Shown here piece after piece: positions 37,321 through 51,188 of a DNA stretch of 64,000 bases. The notes below the pieces were generated by a model. That model searched no databases. It worked only from the letters and a program-made list of their open reading frames with translations, and had not been told where the DNA came from. Every line of letters begins with the position of its first letter. Within the stretch, counting starts at the first letter, position 1. The DNA comes from Acanthaster planci (taxonomy: Eukaryota > Echinodermata > Asteroidea > Valvatida > Acanthasteridae). Both the position numbers and the translations under genes were made by a program. The stretch lies in assembly GCF_001949145.1 (NCBI RefSeq), contig NW_019091538.1, positions 305,948-369,947 of the forward strand, given 5' to 3'.

Positions 37321-40300
37321 TCATACTTGGCACATGACAACAGGCAGGTCAGGACGTAGTCGAGGTGGGTCCAGAGTAATTTCTCCCTGTCAAAAAAAAA
37401 AAAAACAGGAAAATGAACAATCACAACAGGCTTACAATTTCAAAGTCACAAAAGGTAATTGTAATTGTAAGACCAACATTTCACACCCATGTGATGCTTT
37501 TGTTTATAAATATTCTAAAAATAGAATCAAAATTTTCAAATGCAATCCTATCCTCGAGGCTCAATTCCCACATGTTCAACACAGGATGTTGTTGTTATGC
37601 ATGTATGTAGTATACCATAAATAAGGTCCAATCAAAATGCCTTGTAACTACAGAAGTACCACAGGACCACATGATTCCTTAAAGATCGGCCATTATACCT
37701 CGGACAAGCATGTGGTTAACAACCATGCATGTTCATGTTGTGAACTTGATAGCGGGATTTATCATCACATAAAGTAAACCTGGATTCTTTATCGCTTGGC
37801 ATAAATGATCACCACTTTTTGACATCACGATTGTCGTTACTGTTCCAATCCAGTTCTAGGTGCTGGCTCCAAGTTCTCTTCATACTCTCTACATTTCTAA
37901 AGCCTTGAGGGTTAGTCTACTAAGGAGATAAATGAATACTGCGTTTGAAGGGTGAACTCAACCCAGGAGAATGAGTTGCAAGTCACTACAACTGTTTGGG
38001 TTTTTGGTCTTTGAAGGATCATGCACGATGTGCATTGCAAAGCAACAGAAACCCTCAACCTTTTTCATCAGTGGCATATCAAAAGAAATGGCTCTTTTCA
38101 TTTAATTTTCTTTAAATTTTATTTAATTTTCATTCTTAATGCACAAACTGAAACAATTTATTGCAAAAACAATGGCATTAAGACTCATTTGGTAGGATGC
38201 GGTTACAGATGTAGACATCTTCACAGAATCATTCTACTTTTTGTGTATTTTGAGTGTTTTCAATGTACACATTGAACACATACACCACTTTTCCCATCAA
38301 GTCTCTCACTTCAAAGATCATGAAGTTTGACGGAAGAACTGCATACACATGTAAGTCTGGTAGATATTCACATTTCAACAGAATCAACTTCACTAGGAAC
38401 GAGTACAGTCCAAAGGGGTCCTTACTATCACATGATTAGAATATCACATGACTTTTGTCATTATGGAAGGGGTATGGAAGGGGGTCTACAGGGGAGGGTG
38501 GCAGTGGTGGTGGTGAGAGGGGGTCAGGGTGGGTGCAGGAACGAGGGTGGCCGTGGGGGGGGGGTTTACCTGCGGCCTAAGGTTGGTGTGTATTCTCATC
38601 ATCCCTGCCTTCATTCTCCTCCTCTTTGACCCCGGTATTTCAACGTAGAACTCATGAGCTAGATGTCCATCCTCATCATAAAACTTGGAGCTGTGACATT
38701 AGAACCAAGAAAAAGATTGCTTGCTTTCTTAGAAACTTGAATTCTTAAAAATGAAAGAAACAAGGGAGGGTTCTACAAAAAATGTGATCTGATGCTGTTG
38801 ACAAAATCAATAAAATGCCACTGAAGGAATTTTTTTAAACAGTCAGGATCTCAAACTGTTGTTGGCAATTGTTGTTAATTATCCTTCTTAATGTACCGTA
38901 CATGTATTTCTTAGAACAAGCTCGACAGGCAATAGGTATACATGTACATCTGAATTTAATAACACAGTGTTTGTTTAATCTTCAGAAATTCTGGTGCAGC
39001 ATTCGCTTGTCATGACTGTCACTTAGCCACGGCATGAATCAGGAGAAAATTGCTTGACAGTATGTGTTAGAAATATATACCGGTACTTTCTCCGACCATT
39101 TAACATTAGCAGGAACTGATAGCATAAATTTACATAAAAGTGCAGCAAGCTCCTTACACGTACATGTATCATGTTTCAAACGACTCCTGTGTAATGAACC
39201 ATTCACCATGAGTCTTTACTTATTCCATGTTCAACAGTGCAACGACCTGCCCTCAGAGTGTGACCATGTACTGCAGCTGTCATCGTGTGTGCATGTATGA
39301 ATGAGTAACAAGCGTGGCTTATCAGAATACTAATTTCATGTTGCACTCTGGAGTGAATGGTGGAGGGGTCAAGTCAATCTGTCATTATTTCACTTGTGTT
39401 CCTCAGAGTTCTGAATGATGGTGGTGATTAGTGAGGGCCTCCAGCCACCTGTTCCTGTTTTTTTTCTTTCAGGCAGTAAGTAGTGCATAACAGGCAGTTG
39501 CAAGACAGAATACTGCTTTCTAAATGAGGACGATGGGAACACACATTCTTTCTTTCTCTCATAAAATGCCACATTCCCTCAGAGTAAACCAAGGCTGCTC
39601 TTACAGCAGATCATTGATTCTTTCAGTTTCAATGCACAGGACTAAGGGTAATGCCGACTATGTCTGCCAATGGCTCCAAGGGCCTTTGGTGAAAACTGAT
39701 GCACCTGATATCCGCACTTGGCTAATGTCATGTACCTGCACTGGTCCATGAAGTACAACCTGAAGTGGTCCATAAGTCACACAACCTGTGTGTTTCCTTT
39801 CTTCATCTTTTTTCAAATCTTTCCGTGAAATATCCTTCGATTGGATATACATGCGAGTGAAGTAAACTTATACACTTTAACCAGTGAAATATGGAAGGGC
39901 TGCGTAGCACGGTGATCACCATGACCGTGGTGAATAGACGCTGACAATGCCAAAAGCAAGAAACATAATCAGCCTCCACTCACCTTAGAGGGTCTCAAAT
40001 GGTGTAAAGTCCAGCCAATACATACATGTACGTGTATGTACACATACATGTACATGTCTATAATTCCCACATATGTATCTTTTCAGTCACACAGTCAAAA
40101 CAAAAAATTCGGATTTGTAACAAATGCTTTCAACAATTTTAATTCATTTTTTTTTCCAAACGGCCCTCTGGCCATGTAATGGTTTGTTCCTTTCCAGAGT
40201 AGTCATAAACAGTCTTCTTACATGGAAATTGGCGCACACTTGATGCACAAGGTGTCCAAATTTTTTCACTGAAAGCAAGTCCATTCACTTTAAAAAGCTG

Positions 40301-42624
40301 GCATTCTCTGAAGAAATGCTGTTCTGTAAATGTACATGTACAGTAGGCATAGAGCTTACTGACGCACAACACGTCTCTCTCTCTGCAAAGTAAGGCCTAC
40401 TGGGTTGCCTGGGCACATCCATGTTTGTGCACAAACCTACGAAAAACTTGAAATTTTGGACAGCTTTTGTACAGCTACATTGTATCTGAATCTACGTCTG
40501 TACATGTATTCTGAAATGATGCATCAACAAAGCTGATATTCCAGAAACTGAAAAGCACAATCAGTAAATGAGAGTTCAGTTTTGCATGTTGCAAACGAAC
40601 ATGTGTGTACATGTGCATGTGCACGCTAGAGACACTAAATTCAAGGACAGGAAAAAGGAGAATGAGCATGTACATGTACAATGTACATGTACAATGTACT
40701 TGCACGCTGCATTTAGAATGTACAGACATGCACCAGGTACATGTCATTCGGAATTTGTTTCATCTTATTTCATAATGTTCTACACAATACATGTACTTTA
40801 ATTAATGAAACATGTCAGAGCCAGCAGGCATGCGTGCAGGGAATGACAAGTTAGCACCCTTGTTCTTCAATGTAGCTTAGTGAAGGACGAGGAGTGAAAC
40901 AGTTCCCTCAACTGTCTTTCCCTCGCTGTATTCAGAAAGCAAAAACAAGCCCCCTCCCCCATTTGCCAGCACACAGTTGACCTCCCAGACACCAGATGAA
41001 ACAATTCCCACCAACCTGTCTCTCTTAGTATGAGTGAAAGGGGGCATGAAATCACAACAGATACAAGTAACTCACATGTATGTGTTGTATCTCAGTCTCA
41101 TCTCACTCAGTCTTAGGCCTACAGTATGTTACATGTTCAAATGTAATGCACATGTACTTCTGATGTCTGACCAAAATGCTACCCACAAATATTGATTTTT
41201 ATAACTGAAACGTACATGTACATGTAGTTCTTAATTTGAAATACATGTACATGTATGTATAAAAAGTATAGATACATGTATTTTAACGTCATCTACCTGT
41301 ATATAAACATTGAATTTTGTCAAAGTATTAAACTGATAGCACATAATTGTCAATTCCCCTTCAGATCAAATGATTGCATGGTATAATCAGTTACATGTAC
41401 AGTACATGGCAAACCACAAATGTGGTTGACTGCGGTTTGATACCTGAGTCAGATTGGCAGATTACAATTTTTTCCCCACCTTAATACACCAAAATATTAT
41501 TATCCTTTTAATTTTTTAATTGAAGCTCCAACTTTATATGTATTTTCTGTTTTGAAGCAATCTTTCCCGGCTGCGAATTTGAAAGAAAAGGCACTTATGT
41601 GTAGCTGATGTCTCAATCTGCTGATTGTCAACAAGCACACAATACAACTGACTGATCGCACAAAGATCAGGCGATTGTGCCGATCGACTGATCGTGTGCA
41701 ATCCACTGTCTTATCTCAATAGAGTTCTGCATACATGTACATGTAGTGTGCCTTCACAGAGCACAGGTCTTTGTTCCTCAGTGATATGATTGAGTAGATC
41801 CTATAATACTTTATTGTCAATGATTGTCATATAAATCTAAATAAGAAACATGTCCTCTGTGAGGGCGCTGCATGCAGCCCCTCTATAAACATGATAACCA
41901 TGTGATGAAGATCATTTAATACGAAAATGTTAAAAAAAAGGACATCATGAATCTCATTATCTCAGATTGAAAAACTTTCAATATGCATTTTCAATTTTGT
42001 TAAAAATTTTTGAAAATGTTGAATTTCTAAACGACAGACTTTGTACGGTATGACAGCTTCATGGATCATTATTTTATGTACATTGGCCATGGAAATGGCA
42101 TCAGCATAATGTCACAACGTGTCGTCAGGTCGTAGCGAACTTTCATTTGCATTGGTTAATGTTGTTAACGTTGGTATTAAAGTGCACACTATACTCATGC
42201 ATCTTATGGCCCTATACGTTCATGACATTAGCAGATTAGAGTTCATAGCCTTGGCCTACATGTACAATACTCCCAGAACTGAGGGGTTGCATGTACAACA
42301 GGCATGACGATTTATACTTTTTTTATAGACTGTAGGCATGGTAGGCCTACATTGTATCATAGTCGACAAAGCATTCAAAGGACACATCACGCCACCACAC
42401 CAACTGATAATCCTTTCCACAAGTGCAAAAGAAATATCACTGTTTTGAAATATTTACCTTCTTCTTGTATGTATAAAGGGGTTCACTTTCAGCCGACCGA
42501 CCGCCACACACTGACCGTCTAGGGCTATGCCGTTATCTTCTCCCCTTCGACCGCTCGAACCGTAAAAATAGTTCGTGATTGGAGACGTGATCGAATTCAC
42601 AAGGGTCGAACTTTTACTCCCCAT
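37321..42624 (-). CDS. tusc2: TUSC2/FUS1 homologue (3 coding exons, complete)
   Basis: Exons 42624-42458, 38690-38570 and 37386-37321 join in phase to give 354 nt (117 aa; human 110 aa). The first residues MGSKSS fit an N-myristoylation signal (Gly2, Ser6), as known for TUSC2. Exon 1 ends with PFIHTRR and exon 2 opens with SKFYDEDGHLAHEFYVE, matching the family core (hTRR..FYDEDGDLAHEFYEE). Exon 2 ends IHTNLRPQ (family VHKNLIPQ). Exon 3 encodes GEITLDPPRLRPDLPVVMCQV, matching the family C-terminus (PRIHVDFPVILYEV). Family knowledge: TUSC2 is a small myristoylated, mitochondria-associated protein implicated in calcium handling and tumour suppression in mammals. The chosen start gives the Gly2 needed for myristoylation; an upstream in-frame ATG near 42663 would remove it. 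Introns are long (3.8 and 1.2 kb). The middle basic stretch (GSKRRRMKAGMM) is divergent. Confidence 0.93.
40668..40699. repeat. TACATGTA palindromic simple repeat (example of a window-wide class)
   Basis: Alternating tacatgtaca/atgtacatgtac. Similar tracts occur at about 22039-22066, 33253-33272, 36984-37003, 40020-40057 and 41212-41260. The octamer TACATGTA is palindromic and clearly over-represented between 33 and 42 kb. Confidence 0.75.
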
Positions 42625-45600
42625 TCCTTCCAACTGTTGGCAAGATTTGTCTCTAGAAGACAATCTGTATCCAGAAAAAGGACTCTCCCTCGGTGCGTCT
42701 TTTCCACTTTAAGTTCTCCAGTCGATGGATGGTCAGAACCAAAAAATCAATTTTTACACCATGATCCTGATGATGTACGTGTACACGGTACTGCTGGTAG
42801 CAGCCATTTTGGATTTGTTTGAGTGTTCGAGCCGTTGAGTTTTCGTTACTATTGCAACGAGCATTCGTGCAATCTTTTGTCGTCAATGTTTGTTGTTTTT
42901 GCCACAAGAAAAAATACAACTTTCTGAGCAACTTTTGAATTTTATTTTGTATGGGTGTCAGTTATTTCCAATTTGCAATCAAATAGTGAAGCAATTTCTA
43001 TCTCCTTGTAAAAAATAAACTACAAAAGGAAAAATAATAGAGATTAAGATTTGACCATCAAAAATTCCTTTGCTGTTAAGGAAAAAAGCGTAAATATAAT
43101 TACACTTTGAATAGGTCCTTTTTTCCAATTTGAAAAAAGATTGTGTGTCATTTTATGTCTCTTTAAAAAAAATCGAAAAATAGAGCCTGAAAGTTGACCC
43201 CTGACGGCGCGCTTCCGGAACCCTTGGATAGGAAAAATAAATTTGCAAAGATTTTAGAATTTGTAATTTTTTTTCGTTCGGTTAAAAATCCAACTCAGAA
43301 AAGGGGCTTTGAAAAATATTTGCCAGTAAATCAATTTATAGAAACTGAAAAATCACCTGACCTAAAAGAAAAATATCCTGCCAAAACTTGACCGGACACT
43401 TCCGAAAATCTAAAATACATGAAGAACGGTGCAATGCAGCAGTCTCGTACGCAGGTGAACATTTGCGGTTGTCAGTCGGCAAAAATTGAAATAAAAACAG
43501 ATCAAAATACTTTGCATAGTTTTACAATTTATAAGGTAATAAACTTAAAGCAATGTTCTACTTTTACGAAAGATTCTAATTTTTATCTAACTTTGGCTGA
43601 CAACAATTGCGTGATGTCAACTCAACAGAACCTGGAGCCCATCGACTGAAGGTACGTAAATCTTTGCAACGTTGTACAGTGTACACTCTCATTTTCACAA
43701 AAGCACGGGGAGTGAAAACAAACGTGCCGTGAACAAGGAGACCTAGATACGATTTCGCTCGACGTGAAAGGTCGTCAAAAAAAATCATTTTTTTACCCAT
43801 CTCCAGGTCACTTTCCTAAATATTACTTGAGGGAGACCAAGGTAAAATTCCAACATGAGTGTTTCATGGGGTGGTTTAAAGTTAGGAATTATTCTTCCAA
43901 AGTTATCTAGCATGATAGGACGGCCCAATGTAAAATCTCCATAGGCGGACCGCGCAAGGTTTCCGGAAGCTCGTTGCGTGACCTTTTACTTTCAGGTTCT
44001 ATTATTTCATTGATGCCCAAAAATTAGAGTAAATAACCATCTTTACAATCTTTATTCTTTACTTCCAGTTCACTTCCACTTACACAAATGGTGCAGAAGT
44101 TTCATAGTCCGAAAAAAATGTGTAAAAAGGTTACACAGATTACGTATACCCGCGATGATAAATGAGTGTGAACAACTCCTGTCCTGGCAGAATTCCACAG
44201 ACGCGGAACACGTATTAAGGGCCGTTAAGTCCCTATTCTAGTTTTGTAAAATCGTTGAGGGCGCCCTCTGGCAATCACTATAATTATTTTAGATTCCCAT
44301 TTTATGCTTTACAATTCAAACCCAGGTCACTATTATATGGACTTTTTTTGTTTATTAGGTCAACAGCAAAGCATTCAAAGCTGACGGGGAACAAAAAAAG
44401 TACTTGCTGAGGCAGGTGGGATGGTGCGTTGTGTCCTCTTTTAGGAAACAGGTTGTGCATGGCAGCCATCTGTCTCGTAACTACTTTTGTTTTTTCTGGG
44501 ATACCACAAATTTAAGGTCTACTCATGGGTATCCCTGTGGAACAAAACCTCTTACCGGAAGTGCCATGGACAACCTCTGTAGATAATGACGTTACGATGT
44601 TTACATGTACGCTTTCTTATGGCACTAGTGAGGTGAGGTGGGACCACAGATTGCGATATATATCTGTGGGTGGGACATATCCATCGAGCCCCATAGAAAA
44701 GCGTACATGATCATTGAGTGGCGTACATGTAAATTAAGCGTGACTTCGTGTTTTGTGTCTAAAGACCTTTTTCCTGCGATATCCCAATCGTGCTGGACCA
44801 CCCTGTGTTGTGATGGTAATGAGTGGATAGTGTTGTGATGGTAATCTTCTTTTTTAAAAGAAATAAACAGCACGCAGCGTTCGCACTTACGTGCGCTTGC
44901 ACGTGGTTGAAGCTGCCCGTAGGAATATGCGATCACCGTGGCCAAGGCGGTGATCTCAGGTGTGGTATTGTTTACATTTAGCGCACTCCGGTCACGTGGG
45001 TGAAAAAGGTCTATTGACCAGACTATTTTTAGCCACTGTAGAAATCCTAGTCACTTTCTGCTTTTACCGCAGAAAAACTTGTCTCACTGGCGACGACTGC
45101 AGTTTGCCTTTGGATGGGAACAGTGGGGGGGGGGTTTGGTCGATCGTGGGGGTCGTCTACGACGGTGCTGAAAAAAGTGCAATCAGGCAGACAATTCAAT
45201 CAATATCATCGCCATCCTCGTATCATAAAATCCCAGAGAAGATCATGTGAGGTCTGCCTCTGTAGAATTTTTATTTTACCGAGAAATTTCAACAGTTACA
45301 ACCCCAGGCCCCCGCCAGACACGTTGTCCCCTTCTTTAGAGAAATTTAAAGCACCGGGATTGTAGAAACGGTGCTACCATCTTTATGTGGGGTTGGTGTA
45401 GGGAGGGGTGATAATGGCAACTCTTTTAGGGAAGACAAAAATTTGTCAGTTGGGCAGTCATTATCAGACACATTTCCATTTGCCCACCCTGTATCCAAGA
45501 CCTGGATACTCCACTGGATTGGGATTACCATTTTATGGCATTTCAGTGAAGTCTCCCACATATTCGTTTTGTTGGATCCACCTGCATGCCCTATACCATA

Positions 45601-48600
45601 TCACCAATATGTAACGCTGCACCTAATGCTTCAACTTTTTGAGTTCATTTTAGGTGAGGGATGTTTTTTTTGTTATCAATCTAGTAATTGCCTTTGAAAA
45701 ATTCAAATTCCGAATAGACCCCTCCTGGAAAACAGATTTTCACTCTTGGTGGAAGTGTTTTTGACCACCTTGGGTCGCGGGACGCCTTAAACCCGCTTCG
45801 TTTTTTTTTTGGGGGGGGGGATGTTGGAACATATTTCCAACATGCACAACACAGTACGTCTTAACGGATCCCCGTGGAGCGGCTATAGGCCTGGGTGCCT
45901 GTACGCCAGGTGATGCAAGTCAACGTTGGTCAGACATTTCCCCAACTGGAGAACATGGGGAGACCGCACATGCAAAACGCAGTGTCAATAACCTAATACA
46001 CCACGTAAACTGTACGCTGCTGTTGTAAGCGTGTCATTGGATGCGTGCGTCTGTGCAAAGTATTCGTATCCTGGCACTGACATTCATGACTTTCATGCGG
46101 TATCACTTCATCTCCGGCACTCCTTGCATCGGCAGCATTGAGCATGGGCATGTGCTGGCGGCGGGGCCCAGCGAGACACCTAACACAAACCGGTCAACGG
46201 GAGGGCCTCAGCACACGCCATCTAGTTTGTCCCGAGCTGCGGCTATGCGCGCATGCCGAAGATTCCAGGGACGATGACGGGTAAACCCACGACTTGGCAA
46301 GAGGAGAAATTGGCACTCGGGACGAATTCAGTCGATCGCGGGGGACGTCTTCACAGTTGGAATAAAGATGATTGGAGGAGCTTCGGTGTGATTCTGGTAT
46401 CTCACTTACGCGGATGTTTAAACAAGATTTCTCGGTAAAAAAAAAACTTCAGCCGGGGCAGACTTGATAAAATCTTCTCTTGGATTTTATGATAGGAGTG
46501 TGGAGACCCTTCTGCATGAATTACTCGTCCGATTTCACCATTTTCAGCACTGACGAAGGCATTGTGGCTTCATCGTGAAGTTGATCAGCATGACCAAGCT
46601 ATCTTGTGAATGACAGGAAATATAGTTGTGTTTGGTGGTTTATTTCTTCCTTCGTGCACTGTCTACGATGGAGAATTGCATAACGGCTGTGATGGGGTCA
46701 TATTACGGCGAATCCCGATGACCACGTTCATATGTGTTGTAAGTAGCACTTGAAGTGGAAGTTCACTGTTTAACTTTAAGATATTAATTTATCACAGTAC
46801 ATAGCTCATACAAGCCATGTTCATCTCCACTTGCTAAAGGGGGGCACATAATGTCTGGAGCAGTTGGGGGAGGGGAATGTATGCGCGCCTCACCGTTTCT
46901 TTAAAGTTATCGGTTGCGTTTGTCTTAGCTGTTGTGTAATTGTCTATTTTTCAAGCATCTGTAATCATTCCAGGGCTAGCTAGAGAATTTGTTTAACGGC
47001 CCTCCGATAGCCGTTGTCTCATGGCCTGCAATTTAGAAATCCAGGAAACTGACAGAGTCTAGGATATCTTAAACCTTCCTTCATGTATATTCACGCATCT
47101 ATTCAGACATGCCCAACGGCCACGCTGATATTCCTGCATTACTTTCTTCACTCCGTCTTTTTTTCCTTGAGTTGGCATTCAGAGCGCAACATTTGAGCTC
47201 ACGTTCTCATGCAGATGGTTTATTTTGCAAAGATTTGAAATCTTTAATTTCATCATTTTGACTGTTAACAGACGTAAAAGCAAGGAGTAGGGCAAAATAC
47301 CGCCAGCTTTAAAATGTTATTATTAAAACGTACGCTGGAAAACATGAGAGGAAAGATATCACCCTCACTATTCTGCCCTTGTCTATGTGCGCTTGCGATT
47401 GTCGAGAAACGCTCACTAATAAAGTGTTCACTCTTACATGTCTGAATATTTCGACGCTCACACAACGGTTGCCGAACTATCGCTGTGACACGTGAGCCAC
47501 TTGGAGAGCAGTTTCCAGAGAATAAATATTTCAGTTTAATATGGATCAAACACGACTATTACAAGTCGCTACATGACATTTACATAATGTTTTTGTGCAC
47601 GTTAATTCCACTGTGACGAAACTTGTTTTTTTTTTAACAGATATTACAGGCTTTAACCAATTGTAAAAAAAAATACTTCCGAAATTCGTAATCGAAATAT
47701 TGAATTGCAAAATATCATAGTGCCATGTTAATATCACACATATGAAAACTGCACGGTAACATTGCCCAAATATCAACGTGACTCCATAATAATTTCGAAA
47801 TTTTATATTCCCGAAAATGGGTCACTTGGGAGACATTCCCATAGGAACGTGCACAAATCTTTTCAAACTTTACCGTCCCATAATTCAATATTCCGTGATC
47901 CGATCTTTACAAACTTTGCATGTTTTCCTTCCAGACCCTAATCTATCATCTCTCAAAATGTGGACAGAAAAAAATTTCCTCCTTTTGGTAGTTGGAGCAT
48001 TAGGGAGACATTGAAATGTCTCCCAAATGACCGATGTCTCCCTAATGTTGAAAATTTACCACAAAATGTCTCCAAAGTGACCTATTTGGAAATATTTGTC
48101 AACCACTTCCTGAGTCATAATTATTTCCGGTTTAAAATTACTCAAAGCATGTATGGCTATGTACGGTGCATGTACATGTACAATACAAAATACCTTTAGG
48201 GACAGTGTCTGTTTACCGCACCTTACAGCTCACATATCGCGCTAATAACAAACAAAGCAGAATTGATGGCTACTGAAGCATAGTTAATTAGTCGACATCA
48301 ATATCTTCCCGTCATTAATTCCAAATTACAATATATTCATGTCTGTCATTCTAATTTCACACGGACGACATGCACAGTGTATGAACTATAAGTAAAAACA
48401 GGTATCACAGCCTATACATTTCTCATACTATTAATATTTTATCATAATATCGAGTATTCACCCGGGAGGACGGCTATGGATAAGCTTCATCGAGCTGGTT
48501 AAAAAGAGATCAAGACTTGGTGTGTGCAAAGACTATTTTTTCCTTGGATCAGTCAAGGAACTGTACTGGCGTTTTATCTCGTTGGTGATGAAATCATTCA

Positions 48601-48827
48601 CGAGCACTAGATCAATCATTGCTATCATTTCTATCCACAGATGTACGCAGACAGGCGCTGACCGAGTCGAAAGTCAAATTGGAAATGCATTCTGTAACTG
48701 CACGTGAACATGAAATCTGACAAGTGACGTATAAGTGCTCGCAAAGGCCACATTTTTCTACCATTTCAAGCAAAAACAGTATTTTGTTTCAAAAAGTTGT
48801 TATTTTTATTTACTGTAATTTCTTTAG
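42625..48827. other. Upstream of tusc2 to 48.8 kb, no supported gene
   Basis: The left part is the tusc2 5' region and is CpG-richer than its surroundings. CpG-rich patches recur near 44.9 kb and 46.0-46.4 kb, possibly unrecognised first exons or promoters. The element at 47817-48085 is the only clear structure. Confidence 0.45.
47817..48085. repeat. 269-bp element with 21-bp terminal inverted repeats and a nested palindrome
   Basis: Ends 47817-47837 (ATGGGTCACTTGGGAGACATT; 19 of 21 match) and 48065-48085 are inverted copies. Inside, CATTAGGGAGACAT (47998-48011) has an exact inverted partner at 48034-48047, and another end-like unit lies at 48015-48032. The GGAGACAT word therefore occurs five times in both orientations. 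A non-autonomous DNA transposon is the simplest reading. Confidence 0.65.
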
Positions 48828-49081
48828 TGTTCGTCTATGATCGGTTGGCTTTCGGACGAAACAGTGCTATTGCTCCTTGTCTGAAGGAGCCGAGTGCAGC
48901 CAGATTGAAAGAACCGCATTCAGTGGAAATAGTTTCATTTTTTGTTACTGCTGAAGGACACATAAACAGCTCTTTGCACATAACCTACGATAGCCTTCCT
49001 GACGTAGAGCTTCACAAAATTGTGCAATTAAACACAAATCCGTTCGTAGAGTTGCAGCATGCGTTTTTATTTTCAATATAA
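48828..49081 (+). CDS. Candidate terminal exon, gene unknown
   Basis: Follows a strong pyrimidine tract ending TTTCTTTAG at 48827 and is open for 83 codons to TAA. The peptide begins FVYDRLAFGRNSAIAPCLKE; the middle contains VEIVSFFVTAEGHINSSLHI and DSLPDVELHKIVQLN. No domain is recognised. The frame is open further upstream to an ATG at 48797, so a short unspliced ORF is the alternative. Evidence is limited to the splice-site quality and open length. Confidence 0.22.
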
Positions 49082-50963
49082 CAATTTAAAGTAGGGTTAC
49101 AATTTTTATACCATCACCGTTGCATTCCTGAAGCTGTTGGCTTTTTTTCAAGGTATTCACACGACTATTTTTTCAAGCATTCGGTAGACACCGGTAGGGA
49201 AACAAAGACTCCACTTGAGGAGTCAGGTTCGCAGGTAGTAACGTGCAAACCTCATCGTACTCCAGTTAAATCCGCACAATTGGATACCTGGATACAGGAC
49301 AGGTGCTTTCCATAACCATGGCTATAAATATACAGTGTGGCTATTGGTTGGATTCGGCATCACAAAGCCGGTTCAACAGTATTCGTAAAATTCAAAGAGA
49401 ACCCCACCAACAACAACTCGTCAGCTAACTAATCACAGAAATACTCCCAAATTACTATCTGCCATGGATGTCATGCCCTTACGAGGAATTAATCCAATTG
49501 ATTTTCTAAATTGTATAAGCCGAGATGGGCCTGAGCTACCGTACAGACTTACAGCAAGCCTTGGGGCAAGATGACAGTGCAGGCTGAAGTTTGCGACGTA
49601 ATGTGATAACTGACGTCTAGCTTTTGGCTTCAAGGAAGTATGTCAATTAAGAGGCTACTCAAGTGCATCCGCTGCCATCACTTCTAGAGGACACAGTGCG
49701 TGGAGACCTTCAAGAGGGAGGACACCAATGCACGTTTAAAATTGCTCAGGAGTCAGTGTCGTTGCTGACCTCATGAGTGAGGTCCTCTGCGGACGGATTG
49801 TGACCTGTAAAAGTCAAATCGACGGCCAAAAAACAAGTTTATACTTTCTTCGTTTTTGAACTTCTATCACACTTTCAAGTAACATATGTACACAACCCTT
49901 GAAAGCACCTCTGTAATGGACAAGCATTATTATGTGATGTTTCTTCGGTCGTGAAGTGCTTTTCCTTAGGTAGGCGGTACAAACCTTAATGAGTAATTCT
50001 ATACTACATTTTACGGGTTTTTGTCTTATTAATGTGTAATCAAGACAAGTATGGCCCTTGTCGACTGTATGGGATATACTCAGCAGACATCAGTGCAACG
50101 GGATGCCTTATTCTTGGCTTCAGTTGGCCCTATAAGGGATGGTTTCTCCATTCGACGAGAAGCCGTAGTTCACGGCTGTGATGTTGCCATACTGTGACGC
50201 CAAAAAACCAAAAACCAAAACAGTCGCAGTAAACGTTAGCACGATGCGCCCCTGGCAGACCGATATCGGTCTGAATGTGGATGCAGAAACGTGCCATATT
50301 AAAGTGTGAAAGATGAGGGGGGAAATATACAAAGCGTGGGCCTATAAAATATTTGTATATGGATAAGCATTTCAAGGATCCGGGAAATGAAGCTTTCTTA
50401 GAATCACTTATTGTAAATCTGTACTCTTCTTCCATGCATGAAGACTATTTGACATCTTTTTTGAGTTACGTGAACTGAACAGTGCACTTCTTTAACCATT
50501 AAAAATTGACCAAGCATTTCAGGACAAGTGAGGGCGCTTTTGCTTTGATGTAAATCCGGGAAGACATGGTTCAGGTTGCACGTTTTCATGTTCAAATTGT
50601 GAACCCCAAATTTGCTATCTGGGAACATTTCTGTGAAAAGGATTTTCACTGGATTATTGTCATATATTTACACAGCAATAAATTACCAAAGAAAATGAAA
50701 TCTGCCATAGCAGTGGTTAAAAAATCTGGAAAGTTTCTGGAATCTGGAAATCCGCAACATTGAGATTCACTGCCTTGAATGACATCATAGTTCTGCTCAT
50801 GAATATGCAAATACGCAAAAGCATAAAAAACAAAAAAATCAAAATATAGGTTAAAATTGCGTCACAAAATTTTAAAATCAAGTTAATTGAAACTCAAAGA
50901 TGCAATTTCAAGGGATTTTAGTAACATTTATTAAAATATTTCTATTTCCTGGTTCCTTTAAAG

Positions 50964-51188
50964 TGGTTGCAGCATACATGCAACATTACCATCGTCCAGT
51001 AGGAATTTCCGAAACAATCCCGGCGGCATCACCATGTTTACGGTTGGAAAATCAACTCGTTCCCGTATTTATTATTATCAGCTACCGATATGAAAGTTAT
51101 TCACATCCACACGTAGCGTATCCAATGATTCAAAAACTTCAGAACATGACAGAACACGACACAGCCACGACCAGGCGTTCAATAACGG
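50964..51188 (+). CDS. Candidate internal exon, gene unknown
   Basis: An acceptor-like tract (TTTCTATTTCCTGGTTCC, then TTTAAAG) precedes 225 nt of open frame ended by the donor GTAAGG at 51189. The peptide starts VVAAYMQHYHRPVGISETI and ends in a Lys/Gln/Thr-rich stretch (KLQNMTEHDTATTRRS). No known domain. No partner exon in matching phase was found with confidence. Confidence 0.22.

Noticed and set aside
46041-46438. CpG-rich overlapping ORFs resembling a first exon
   Set aside because: No recognisable peptide and no clear donor in a coding phase; noted only as a possible promoter patch.
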